Below are positions 19,543 to 30,546 of a stretch of DNA of 64,000 nt, piece by piece. The DNA lies in assembly GCA_022036555.1 (NCBI GenBank), contig CM039126.1:34169228-34233227 (forward strand). The letters are read 5' to 3'. The translations under genes were made by a program, and so were the position numbers. The notes beneath the pieces are model-generated. The model had not been told where the DNA came from, searched no databases, and saw only the letters and a program-made list of their open reading frames with translations. Position 1 is the first letter of the stretch. The number at the start of each line of letters is the position of its first letter. This DNA comes from Microstegium vimineum (Eukaryota > Streptophyta > Magnoliopsida > Poales > Poaceae).

Positions 19543-22500
19543 CTACTCTTCTTTGTTTGTCACTCCGTCGGCACCTACAGTCTTCCTTTTGCCTTTCAAT
19601 ACTACATGTCGTCTTCCATTTGTATTGTTATCCCTTACATAGAAGATTTGCAAAACATCCTTTGCAAGGACGAAGGGGTCATCTCTGTATGCGGTCTTGG
19701 ATAGATCAACGGTAGTGAACCCATCCTTGTCGGTGTTGATTTCATTCAGCCGGACCCACAGACAATGGAAAAGAGCAACTTTCAACCGATGTCCATAGTC
19801 TAGCTCCCATATCTCATCTATGAAACCATAGTATGTTGCCACCACCGTTCCGTACTCATCGTGGGCGTCGAAACGAACACCACTGTTTTGGTTCATGCTC
19901 GTTCCGTCCTGTTTTTTTTGTGTTAAATGTAAAACCATTTATTTGATATCCTTGGTACTTCATTAGCGTAGTCGAAGGTCTGGGGGCTAAGAGATCTAGG
20001 TGACATCCCATCACCTTTCCTAGCCTTTGGCGTCGAAACCAGTCACCGAATTCCTCCTTATGTTTTTTCTCAAGCCAAGCCTGTGACCTCCCTATGTGCT
20101 TAATTTGCAGAAACTGCTTGTGCTCATCAATGAATGCCATCACACCATCGGCCTACTGGAGAACAGCGAAGTGTGCTTGTCTGAAGGAGACAACTTCGTC
20201 CATTTGACACCTTTCTCACCTATTGTTCCTTTGCCCCCTAGTCTTCCATCGTGATGAGATACTGGAACTCCAACCCGCTTGATGTTCAGATAATATGTGG
20301 AGAACTCAATAGCCTCCTCTGTTGACCATCCTTCTACCATGCTCCCTTCTGGTCTGAATTTATTCCTAACATACCGCCTAAAAACTTTCATCAGCCTCTC
20401 GAAAGGAAACATCTGGTGTAGGTACATTGGGCCAAGGGCTTTTATTTGATCCACAAGATGAACAAGTAGATGCACTGAAATGTCGAAGTAAGTCGGTGGG
20501 AAATGCATGTCAAGCCTACATATAATCTCGGCTATCTCCTGCTTCAGGTGGTCTAGCCTGCCCACTTCAATGACCTTTTCAGAGATCGCGTTGAAGAACG
20601 AACACAACTTTATGATTGGAGCGCGGACCTTGTCAGGGAGGATACCTCGCAGGGCAACTGGGAGCAGCTGAGTCATTATGACATGACAGTCATGGGCCTT
20701 CATAGAACCATAGTTAAACTTAAGTTCTCTCATGTTAACTAGCCTCTTCGGGTTCCCACAGTAGCCACTCGGTACTTTGAGATCATTGAAGAAAGAAATA
20801 AGCATTTCTCTTTCCTCCTTTTTCAGTGTCCATGATGCCACCGGAAGTTTCAAGTGGCCATTCTCAAGAGTTCCTGAGGCCCAACTGTTGCATGTCCAAG
20901 CGTGTCGCGAGAGAATACTTGCTTGTTCCCCCGGTGTTCATCAACGTGTTAAGTGTGTTACCGCACACGTTTTTAGTTATGTGCATTGGATCAAGACAGT
21001 GACGTACACTCAAAAGTGGCCAATAAGGTAGTTTCCATAAGATTGATTTTTTGTTCCAGATACTATCGGTTGGCGCTGCTACTGCCCCGTCCCCCTTCCC
21101 AAGGACAACATTTGTGAGTTTGCTTAATTGTTGAAGCATCTGTTTCCCGTCTCGATACTTTGGAGGTCCACGTTTCTCAGTAGTCCCATTAAAATCTTTT
21201 GTATTCCTACGGTAAGGGTGATCACGACGTAGGAATCTACGGTGTCCCATGTAGACCATCTTCCTGTTTTCTGGTAGATGTGTAGCATCAGTCTCGTCCA
21301 AGCACTCGACACACCCAGTGCATCCTTTTGTCTTCTCTCCAGACAAGGAACCTCGCCCTGGTAGGTCGGTGATTGTAGCGATAAGTACAGCCTTTACCGT
21401 GACATGTTCTTTCTTGTACTCATCCCAAACATCCTTCACACCCGTCTCCCACATCTGTAGTAGTTCATCGATCGCTGGTTCTAGAAGCACATCAATATCA
21501 TTACCAGGTTGTTTTGGTCCTTGGATTAGTAATGGCATCTGGACGTATGACTGTTTCATACAAAGCCAGGGTGGAAGGTTGTATATACATAGCGTCACTG
21601 GCTAAGTGCTATGATTGGTTCTAACCTGGTCAAACGGGTTCATCCCATCCGTGCTCAAAGCTAACCACAGATGCCTTACCTCTCCACCGATGTTCTTATA
21701 GAACATAGTGTTGATAGTCCTCTAGTCCGAACCATCGGCGGGGTGCCTCATCATTGAATATTTCTTTCTCTCTTCGCCGTGCCAACGCAATAGCTTGGCT
21801 GACTTTTCATTTGCAAACATCCTATGCACTCGTGGAGCTATAGGAAAATACCACATGGACTTTACGGGCCCTCCTCTGGTCTTGCTTCCATCATTTGATG
21901 GCCCTTGCTTGTATCGGGGAGTTTTACACTTGGGACATGCATCCAAGTCTTTGTATTTCTCTCCACGGTACAATATGCAGTCGTTGAAACACGCGTGGAT
22001 TTTCTCAACCTCGAGGCCAATTGGGCAAGTCATTTGCTTCGCAAGGTAAGTCTTTTCTCCTAACTCGGTATCCTTCAGGAACAGTTTATGTAGTATACCT
22101 AACAAGTTATCGAAGCCTTTATCACTTAACCCATTCGTTGATTTGAACTCCAATAGCATGATGTTGGCTTCCAGTTTGCTTATTGGGCAGCCCGGATACA
22201 ATGGTGTTTTTGCATTCTTTCTCATCATCTCCAGTTTTTTCAACTGTGAAGCACTAAGGAATCCCCCATGCACATTATGTAGAAGTTGTGAAATGTCATC
22301 ATTTTCCTCTGTGTCGTTAGCTAATGTATTCACAAACACATCATCATTGGTAGGCACATCTTCTGTGTAATCATGAATAGGCAATAATGCTACACTAGGC
22401 ATGAGCACATCATCATTAACATTTTGACCAACCTCCCCATGCAAAGTCCAAATCGTGTAGTTTCTCATGAACCCCCTTGTGATCAAGTGCAAACGTATAT

Positions 22501-22663
22501 GCTCCACGTCGCCCCATTTTCTCGTATTCTTGCAGTCTTTGCATGGACATAATACAAGATGTGAGTCCCCAACATTGGCTCTAGCTCGCTTGATGAAATC
22601 GTCGATGCCCGTCAAGTACCGTGGGTCTTTATGTGACAGATCGTACATCCACCCTCGAGCCAT
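19543..22663 (-). pseudogene. CACTA TNP2-type transposase with DUF4218 and DUF4216 domains, inactivated
   Basis: Start ATG at 22663 (MARGWMYDL). Domains in order: the transposase-associated N terminus (CPCKDCKNTRKW), the TNP2 transposase core (LSTDGMNPF, YNLPPWLCMKQ, QPGNDIDVLL, MHITKNVCG), DUF4218 (SHDC-like AHDCHVIMTQLLPVALR, HLLVHLVDQI) and DUF4216 (GVRFDAHDEYG). Two TAG stops in the first frame, at 21722-21724 and 21602-21604, both stand where the family has Trp (GSQW, HSTWP). Frameshifts occur near 20864 and at an A8 run (19911-19918 region), and another frame change lies near 20140. The usual MHIEKN motif reads MHITKN, losing an acidic residue. It would act in the nucleus by cutting element ends, but this copy cannot encode an intact enzyme. 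Confidence 0.9.
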
Positions 22664-23355
22664 GTTTACACTGATAAAATAAAATGGGCAGAGCAAAGGA
22701 AACATAGGAACATATTAATAGGAACATTTTTGAACAATATTCTTCGATATAATTTGAATTTAGTCGCGCTATAAAAATTAAGAGAACAAATAGATAACAA
22801 TGGAAGCATGGAGTATTAAATGTAAGTATTAAATGTAAGTAATAAATACCGAATCTATTCCACATCCCATCAAATCATTCATGCATGTATTGAGTATTAA
22901 ATGTAAATAATAAATATAACTAATTACAATTTTTATCCATAATTTTTGAGACAAATCTTTTGAACCTAGCTACTCAATGATTATACAATAATTACCCAAT
23001 AAAAACAAAGTGCTACAATTTTTCTAAATAATTTTGGATCTAAAAGCTACAAAAAATTGACACAAATTGCAACATCCCTGTTCTTGATCATGAAAACTAG
23101 CATAGCTCTAACACAAATTGACACAATGTAAACCAACAATTCTAAAGAATTATGCTTGTTACTAACCAAGAGCAAGAAGATATGAGGATCCAAGAGTGAA
23201 GAGGAGCCAAAAATGGAGATCAAGAAATCCACCAGCCGCAACAATGGAGAGAGAGAGAGCTCCTCACGCACTATTCTATACTGTTGGGCAGAGGAGGGAG
23301 GGAGGAGATCGAAGCTTTATACTGTACACAACATCACTGCTGATTCCATCCACGA
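22664..23355. other. 5' non-coding region of the CACTA transposase gene
   Basis: AT-rich sequence between the transposase start and the right subterminal repeats. It includes a short GAGAGAGAGAG run near 23247. It would hold the transposase promoter; no specific box is claimed. Confidence 0.45.
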
Positions 23356-23590
23356 ACCAGCAGTGAAACACCACATCACTGCCGGTTGGTGGCTTGAACC
23401 GACAGTGATATGGCTGAGAGGCATCACTGCCGGTTGAAGCCACGAACCGGCAGTGATGTTGTGTTTCACTGCCGGTTCAACGCCTGCCCCCAATAATTGG
23501 GGGCCTGTCAGAGCCTGAACCGGCAGTGATGAGGCATCACTGGCAGCCCAAACACAACCAGCAGTGATGGGCCGGCAGTGATTGCCATTT
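23356..23590. repeat. Right subterminal repeat block of the CACTA element
   Basis: About nine ATCACTGCCGGTT/AACCGGCAGTGAT half-sites, some with substitutions, arranged as inverted pairs just inside the right terminus. They mirror the left block. Confidence 0.85.
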
Positions 23591-23601
23591 CTATAGTAGT
23601 G

Positions 23602-24159
23602 CCTAGAAGTCATATCGAGAATTTGTGCAGAATCTTTGCTAAGACTGCCACAAAAGTGTTTTAACAATGTTGGCTCGGTTATAGCAAGATCAGGGCCAGA
23701 GGATGCTAGATCTAAGAGATGGGCCCATGCCGCACCAAGAGGTTCTTTCTCCTTGTGTGAGAAGTTGATGACCTCTTTTAGAAGATGAACAACTCGAGAA
23801 GTGGGGAAGAAAGCTAGGCAGAATTTGGATTGTAACTTTTCCCATTCTCCATTTGCGTCATCTACGTGGCGAAGGTACCATCGTTTGGCTATTCCCGTCA
23901 AAGAAAACGGAAATAGATTCCACTTAAGGGTACCTCGCCTCATCCCATGGATGTGGACACATGAACACAATTGTTCAAAGTCACGTAGATGAGTGTAGGG
24001 ATTTTCGTCTTCATCCCTAGAAAAAGGTTTGTTCTGAACCATTGCTATAAGACTTGGGCGAAGCTCATAAGGAACGGCCAATACGGCCTGAGATGAACTA
24101 GGTGGCTCCAACCTAGCGCCCATTAGAGCACCATACTCAAAGACAGGTGTTTGATCCAT
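23602..24159 (-). pseudogene. Athila-like gag, N-terminal and central part
   Basis: ATG at 24159. The sequence YELRPSLIAMVQNKPFSR, then ENPYTHLRDFEQLCSC, then LKWNLFPFSLTGIAKRWYL and AFFPTSRVVHLLKEVINF is the Retrotrans_gag core (PF03732) in its Athila-type version. It forms the virus-like particle shell in active elements. The gene is cut after residue 186 by the CACTA element, and its frame resumes at 16586. The same gag family opens at 48799 in another element of this window. Confidence 0.85.
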
Positions 24160-24236
24160 AGGTGTGAATGTGGAAGGAAAGGTTTAAATCAAACAAGGAT
24201 AATAGGACCAAAGGGTTCTAGTTAAAACAACTACCA

Positions 24237-24263
24237 TTCCCCAGCAACGGCGCTAGAAATGCT
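24237..24263 (-). other. Primer-binding-site region of the Athila-like element
   Basis: On the minus strand, AGCATTTCTAGCGCCGTTGC follows the LTR end. It is like the AGCACTTCTGGCGCCGTTGT region at 48523, with TGG changed to TAG here. Confidence 0.65.
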
Positions 24264-25971
24264 TGCTGGTATTTCTTATGACTATTGGATAAATCCGCAA
24301 GCGCACAGATTATACCGTTGTAGCACTTCACCTAGGAGTATTCCAAGGTATCGTATTTCTACAGGGAACGAGAAGTGAGTTAACTAGGATTATGGATATG
24401 TCCTATGATGGATCAAGGGAGACTATGATAACTGGGTTGAGAGGTTCGTTTTAGCAAAGATATCTAACAAGGTATAGCTGCTTATACTGGCTTTATCAGC
24501 CCTTTCTCTGCAGGGGACGATGGGATAGATCAGAAAGAGGACAAAACTCTAACTGGACCGCGCCATCAAGTTGTATTAAGGCCCTACCTTTTAAGAACTT
24601 ATCTCACACACGTGGTGGAATACAAAGACTAGATAGAGCTGTCACCTTCTACTAGCATCCACAAACAATTCGCACGATAAGAGATTTACAAAGGTAAGAT
24701 CTAGTCTAGACACCACGTCTACACTATTCTTACTACTTTAACCCAATGTTAAAGGCTAAAGCACTCTACTTAAAGTAAAGCGACGAACAAGCGCGAAAAG
24801 ATGTATAACAGCTAAACTAGATTTCGAATACTAAATGCTATTAAGAACTCGGAAGAAGTCACTTACAAGAACTGAACTTACAAGAGACTCATATCCGCCG
24901 AGGAAGAACTCTGGAGAAGACTCCCGACAGGCCCGGGGCTTTCTCCAGAAGACTCTTCACTCCCCTCCAACAAGCATACCACTACTAGAGAGCTCCGCTA
25001 AGAGACTAAGGAGTAGTGTTTCTCCAGTGAGGCATGAGTGAGAGTGAAGGCCTACGGGGGTATTTATAGCAAGAGGTGAAGTACGGGCTACTCCGGTGCC
25101 ACTTCAGCGATCCGCGCCACCTCCATCAGCCACCGTTGGATCAAACCGTCATTTTAACCGCCTTAGATCAACGGTGGAGATGAAGTTGATGCATGGAGGC
25201 ATGCAGGAAGGCGTTGGGAAGCTTGGGGAGACTCTGGGTACCAGGGCATGGTCGGCCGACCACCCTCTGGCAGGTGGGACCTGCCACTTCCTTCTAGAAG
25301 GTGTCCCCACAGTTCAGGGGGCCTGTGGGTGGCCTCTGGGCTCACACAAGCATTCGGTCGACCGCAAGTTGTGGCCATATTTCGTGTGGAGCATGGCCCA
25401 CATGTCATTCGCACATTGGCGAAGTTTGGTAGTTTTCCGAGATAGTTTGTGGGCCCATGTATCCTTGTGCTTTGATCTAGAGCCGTTGAGAAGAAGCACA
25501 GAGGAGATCAAAGGGTGGAACTTCACTCTAGAGGGTGTGTTTGGATCATGGACACATGGGAGGCCTTGGTGGCCCCATAGGGTGGTCGGCTGACCCCCTA
25601 TAGAGAGCTCTAGGCCTCCGCTTCGGCATGTGACCTCCTAGATAGGTGTGGATTCTGCTATCCAAGATTGGGCCCAAAGTACGGTCGGTCAACCGTCTTT
25701 TGTGGCCAAATAAGCTCATCTTTTGCAAGTAGCTTCTAGAGGTAATGTCCATTATGATGGTGTATTAGATTTGTACATTTGCCATACTTGGAAATATGTC
25801 ACGTTGGGCCCCGAATTATGACGTTTTGTGCTTACATTCAAATAGAGGACATATACATGTGGAACCAAGTTATTTGAACCAAATCATTTCTTCTTTGCTT
25901 ATTCGGTTCCCAAAATGGTCCTTTGTTGACGGCTTTGAAGGTGTAAAAACATGGTGAAATTATCGTCAACA
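24264..25971 (-). repeat. 5' LTR of the Athila-like element (full length, 1708 bp)
   Basis: On the minus strand it begins TGTTGACGATAATTTC (25971) and ends GAAATACCAGCA (24264). Its 24264-25243 part is collinear with the interrupted copy at 12196-14213. Confidence 0.88.
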
Positions 25972-26212
25972 AGCACCACCACCGCTGAACCCCCTTTTAT
26001 ATCCACGGGCTTGACGCTTCGCATCCGAGAGTTTTTGGGAAACCACAACCGCCACGCCAACCTTCCGCGCCGCGACTTGGGCCGCTAACTGCACGGTTAA
26101 TTCGACCCACTTAGCTCCTTCCCATTCATTTTGTATTTACTTCTAAATTATGGTTAATGATTTCCGAAATACCACTAACACTACAGTCCCAAGGACTGGA
26201 CGCGCAATCTTG

Positions 26213-27101
26213 TTATAAATTCTTTTTTATAGCTACAGTAACATGGCTACAATAGTCTGGTCGGCAAGCCCCACAAAACTTGCGATACAGCGATGCTCGG
26301 GGACTTCGACGACAACAACAATGACTCAGCTCCCTGGTCGCATACCCGACCAGTCTCGGGGACTTCGTCCAAATTACACCGGGCAATGCTCGGGGACTGC
26401 GGCCACGGCGCAGAAGGGCGGCGAGAAGCAGCACAACACCCGGGGACTGCAACTCGGGGACTACGAACAAAACAACATGACTCCGATGCGAGAACCTCCT
26501 AGTTTCTCACATCAGGCTCGGGGACTACGGATATTCGCAGTCGTTTCTTACTAAACTTATGTTTTAGTTTTGAATATTTGATCCTGATGCAAGAACCTCC
26601 TAGCTTCTTACATCAGGCTCGGGGACTACGGGTATTCGTAGTCGTTCCTTACTAAACTTATGCTTCAGTGTTTAGTTAAATACCTTATTCATCTTTTCAT
26701 AAAGCGGGGCACCACGTGCATACTTCACCTGATACCACGCTCGGGGACTAAGTGGGTACTAATTTTCTTCTTGACAAAGCTCTGTTATTGTTTCGTTGTT
26801 TTTGCAGAGCCTAAGTGGGTAAACTTCACCAGGGAAGGACTTTTTAAAAGTTTTTTCTTCTTCAGCACTTCACATCCTTCTGATAAGCACCTACAACATC
26901 CGACGAGGCGACCTGCTCGCACATCAAGCTACGACGTTCCTGACCAGCCCGACCTGGTCGGGAGGCCTCTCCAAGTAGCGCCTCAACCAGCTAACCTAGT
27001 CAGAGCTCTACAATGACGACTTCGCATGATGGCGACCAGATGAACGCCCCCAAGGACAGCACTTCGGGCTTGCCAAAAAGAATATAACGTGCTCGGGGAC
27101 T
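26213..27101 (+). repeat. Iterated CTCGGGGACT motif ending in the polypurine tract of the Tat element
   Basis: Exact CTCGGGGACT occurs at 26296, 26355, 26389, 26453, 26517, 26618, 26740 and 27092, with a variant near 26439. The last copy directly abuts the 3' LTR and is the polypurine tract. Within the array, 26485-26585 and 26586-26680 are a tandem duplication with a period of 101 bases (AGAACCTCCTAG ... CATCAGGCTCGGGGACTACGG). No gene. Confidence 0.85.
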
Positions 27102-27598
27102 TGTTGGGGATATTACCTTGGCATATCCCCAGGGACCTTATGGGCCTGCCGACCGAAAGACGGCCCAGCTCGCGGGGCCCTGTGGCATGCGACCAGCCTG
27201 TCGTGCTCGCCAGGGACTCTGAAGAAGTCTTGCTCGCCAAGGAAGATCCTAGTAGATAGACTCGGATCCCTTTCCTTGAGTGACCGATCATAATTTGTTA
27301 GGATATGGAAACTGTAACCCTGCTTCCTGGCTATATAAGGCGAGCAGGGACGCCCTCCAAAACTCTCTCTAGATATCTCTTAGATCTCATTTACACCTCG
27401 TGTAACCTAATACTCATATCAATCCAGCCACCAAAACACAGGACGTACGGTATTACGGCGATTTGCCGGCCTGAACCTGTATAAATCGCCGTGTCTATGC
27501 TCTCTATGTTACGCTTGATCATCATCGCCACACCTTTGCCTACAATCTACTACCGTAGGGTACCCCCTAGGTAGACTGCGACGCATATTTCGTCGACA
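27102..27598 (+). repeat. 3' LTR of the Tat element
   Basis: Begins TGTTGGGGATATTACC and ends TTCGTCGACA, with a TATA box (TATATAA) at 27332-27338. Followed by the target duplicate CCCGC at 27599-27603. Confidence 0.93.
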
Positions 27599-27603
27599 CC
27601 CGC

Positions 27604-30029
27604 TTGGGCCAGCAGCCCCATCCCGCCAACCTTTCTCTTCTTGGCCGCGTGGCCAGGCTGGCCCAGCTTGTCGCTTGGGAACACTCCCTCCCCATCTCTC
27701 CCGCTGACGTTGTGTCCCCACACTTGGCTCCTTCTCCTTCCTTCCTCCATTCCCCCATGCAGACTCTACTCACCGAGCAGAGGGAGTTCGGCTCCGCCCA
27801 GATTCGGTCTTGGTGTGTGGTGTGGGCTACGCCTGGACTCCTCCCTCTCTGCCCATATATATATATATATAGTCATGAACCTCATACAACACACTCCTAA
27901 ATCCCTACGCGTAGCCGCCACCTTGCCCGTGCCCCAGCAGCGCCCATCGCATCTCGCTGAGAAGCCACAGCCGCCGTCTGGTCGCATTGGTGTGGTGAGC
28001 GCCTCTCCAAGCTCCGCCGCGGTCTACGAGACGAGTTGGTGAACTCGCCAGACCTCTCCCCTTCACCTTTTGTGCTTGGTCGCTCGTCCCAGGCTCACCG
28101 CCGCACACAGGAACATCACCGCCCACCTTCACCCATGGCCGGCCTTCATTGTGCCCCTTCGGCCTTCGCGAGTGCCCTAGGTAAGCTCGCCTTCTTCCCC
28201 TCTAGCTCCTCGTCCCTTTCCCATGCCCAATAATGCCCCGTAAGGCCTCAATCGCCAACTTCGGCAAGGTCGTGCCGCCGGCCATGGCCTTAACCGGCTG
28301 GACTCACTATTCCCCGGTCGGGAACTCCTCTTCCTCTCCCTCCTTTCTAATCTTAACCGTCCATCTTGGATCCGACGGTGGAGATCACCATGTATCTCTT
28401 CGCTCTGGTCTTTTGGCAAACGAGACCTTGCACTTTTTAATGTTCTAACCCGCAGTCCAAAGCATGTTCCTAAAATACGCTTTCCCTTTTTGAAAATGTA
28501 AATACTGTCTATTCTAACTATAATACGTTTTCTCTTTCTCAAAAAGCATAGTTTCTCTCGGTTTCATCTAAAATATGTTTTCAGTATTTACATCAATGCC
28601 ATTGTTTCTATTTTGTCCATAAAATCTCCATTTTAACTCCAATTTGATCCAATCAAATTGCGTTAGATTCATGTCATCGAGATCTACGTGTTGAAACCCT
28701 AACCAACTATGTTTTGAAACATTGAAAAATAATTATTTACTTAATGGTTTTAAAATCAAGTTTAATCTTTAAAAACTTGAAAAATCACATCTCCTACGTT
28801 TTAGATCCATTTTGACTCATTCCATTTGCGTTGGTTTCTTAACGGCATAATCTACGTGTTAGTAATTGTATTAAATATGTTTTATTATTTCAAATAAAAT
28901 GATAAATGATTAACCTATATGCACTTAGTTTTCCAATTAAAACTAATCACTACAAGAGATGACGCCTTCTATGGCAATTAGAAGTTTAACTTTTGTCACA
29001 CAAGGCCAGTCATAAAAGGCCTTCTGTGACAATTTTTGATTTGTGACCTTTTTTGTGACAGTTAAAATTGTCATAGACTCACAAATTGTCACAAAGATAA
29101 CCTGTAGTTGTCATAGAAGGCCTTTTATGACTAGCCTTCTGTGACAAGAGATAAACTTTTAATTGTCATAGAAGGCGTCAAATCCTGTAGTGAATCTAGG
29201 TTTTAACCTCAGTTTTTCATAAACAAAATATATTTTGTTTAATCTCATTTTTCTAAGCAAATATGATGTGACATAATTTAATTTGGGTATTTCTCTGAAA
29301 TATCCAATATTTGTTTTTTATATAGATAAAATAAATGAAGTTTAGTTTCCTATTCTCTTTTAAAAGCAAATCTTTCAGTAACCATTTCTTTGCCGTTATA
29401 GATCCGATTAGCGTGATTCTCGCGTCTATCTGATCGTAGTAGAGCGCATATTTTTTTAAAATCTTTTTCATTGATTGGTGTATTTTTCTAAATAGATATA
29501 TTGTATGTTTTGTGTGTTTGTTCAGATGTTTGTGTGGTGTTAATAATCTTGTCCAATCAGTGAGATTTACCTGGTGATCAAGAAGAAGTCATTTGAAGTT
29601 TGAGAACTAGATGAAGAAAGGATCTAAGCATTTAAGGCAAGTATAGCATGGAATCATCCTTGTTACCTATTCACTAAATTCATCTAATCATGTTGCATGT
29701 GTCCTAACTTGATTCCCATAAGGTCTACCCAGCTTTGTTATCTTGTTTCCTTGTCGCCAATGGGTTACTATGCATATGGGTAGCTTTGTTATGCTTTACA
29801 TAATGAATCTTGAGTTGAATCTTGACTAATAGATATATGCAACGATGATTAAAATTTGCCTTTTAGTAACATGGAATAGGACCCCACTGTAGGACAAAAC
29901 TTGGGACTTAAATGCATCCATGAGTGTTATATGGCTCTGGCTTTAGTCAAGTATGAAGTTCTAACTAGCCTGTTAGTAGTTCGTGAAAGACACCTTTTCC
30001 GAGATGGTTGTAGGGCATGGCTTAGGTGG
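27604..30029 (+). repeat. Right-hand part of the long LTR that hosts the Tat element
   Basis: Resumes the sequence interrupted at 3791 (GGCCCAG-rich, then TATA-like TATATATA near 27857). It continues collinear with the reverse complement of 39297-43047 and runs on after the 30030-30546 insertion to 31184. Short open frames here have no family likeness. Confidence 0.75.
28948..29192. mobile_element. Foldback CACTA-type MITE
   Basis: Begins CACTACAAGAGATGACGCC and ends with the inverse of CACTACAGGATTTGACGCC. Perfect 3-bp duplications AAT are at 28945-28947 and 29193-29195. The two arms are similar over about 90 bases each, so the whole 245-bp unit can fold into one long hairpin. The sister LTR (near 40860) lacks it, giving an empty site. 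Confidence 0.88.
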
Positions 30030-30546
30030 TGTCGATGTTTTACCACCGGCAACCCGTCACGGGGTTATCCGGGGCGGTGTTTTGTTCGGAGGGGTGTCGA
30101 CACATGTAGGAACTCGATGGTAAACGTAGAGAGACAATGATTTATACTGGTTCGGCCGCCAGGATGGCGTGCCTATGTCCAGTGTGGGGTGTAAAAGTAT
30201 CTTGTGCCTTGCGCAATTTGTTGTGTTGCCAGGTATGAGCTGAGGTGAGTTGACGATCTAGGGACCCATGCCCTCTTTATATAGTCCAGGAGAGGCAGGA
30301 GTCCTAGTTAGTTACAAAGTAGAGATCCTAGTAGGATTATGTGCAACTACTCCTAGTAGAATTGCATGTATGGAATCCTAATAGGAGTAGGTCTTCTTTT
30401 AGTCCTAGTAGGATTACATGTAGCTAGGGAATTCTATTTAAACTAAGTTTTCTCGTAGTCCTAGTAGGATTCATGTAATGAATCCTATTTGGACTAGGTC
30501 TTCTTCTCTCTTCTCCATGGGGAACCCTATGAGTCCCGCATCGACA
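30030..30546 (+). mobile_element. 517-bp solo LTR inside the long LTR
   Basis: Begins TGTCGATGTTTTACC and ends CCCGCATCGACA, with perfect duplications GGTGG at 30025-30029 and 30547-30551. The sister LTR at 39297-43047 is uninterrupted at this point. It contains repeated TCCTAGTAGGAT motifs (30353-30470). The orientation is assumed from the LTR end style. Confidence 0.88.

Larger units (their letters stand above)
16590..23601 (-). mobile_element. CACTA (En/Spm) DNA transposon, 7.0 kb, autonomous type but decayed
   Basis: The left terminus CACTACTACAGAAA and right terminus TATAGTAGTG are inverted. They are flanked by perfect 3-bp duplications CCT at 16587-16589 and 23602-23604. Blocks of ATCACTGCCGGTT and its inverse AACCGGCAGTGAT lie next to both ends. 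Inside, on the minus strand, are a TNP2-type transposase (22663 to 19543) and a Ulp1-like peptidase remnant (17536 to 17089). Simple repeats and a GC-rich block lie between. It is inserted in gag of the Athila-like element. Confidence 0.96.
12196..25971 (-). mobile_element. Athila-like non-autonomous LTR retrotransposon, itself carrying two insertions
   Basis: Two LTR copies (12196-14213 and 24264-25971) bracket a minus-strand gag and a protease-like region; no RT, RNase H or integrase is seen. Flanking pentamers ACCAC (12191-12195) and AGCAC (25972-25976) differ at one base and are a plausible decayed target-site duplication. Read on the minus strand, the LTR begins TGTTGACGATAATTTC and is followed by an AGCATTTCTAGCGCCGTTGC primer-site region. 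This layout and the gag family point to the Athila lineage. The copy nearer 12 kb has lost about 730 bp of its LTR on the internal side. Confidence 0.85.
3797..27598 (+). mobile_element. Tat-lineage Ty3/gypsy retrotransposon, nearly full length but decayed and nested
   Basis: Bounded by LTRs of 491 and 497 bp with perfect 5-bp duplications CCCGC at 3792-3796 and 27599-27603. Next to the 5' LTR is a primer-binding-site region (GGCGCGCCAGGTAGGGG), and the purine-rich CTCGGGGACT abuts the 3' LTR. Order on the plus strand is gag fragment, protease, reverse transcriptase, RNase H, a second archaeal-type RNase H, then integrase. A long minus-strand gene follows. The dual RNase H and the antisense gene are known hallmarks of the plant Tat/Grande-type lineage. 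An Athila-like element of about 13.8 kb sits inside the region 3' of the antisense gene. Confidence 0.93.

Noticed and set aside
25096..25593. 165-residue plus-strand open frame
   Set aside because: Lies wholly within the Athila-like LTR, opposite to its transcription, and is disrupted in the sister LTR copy.
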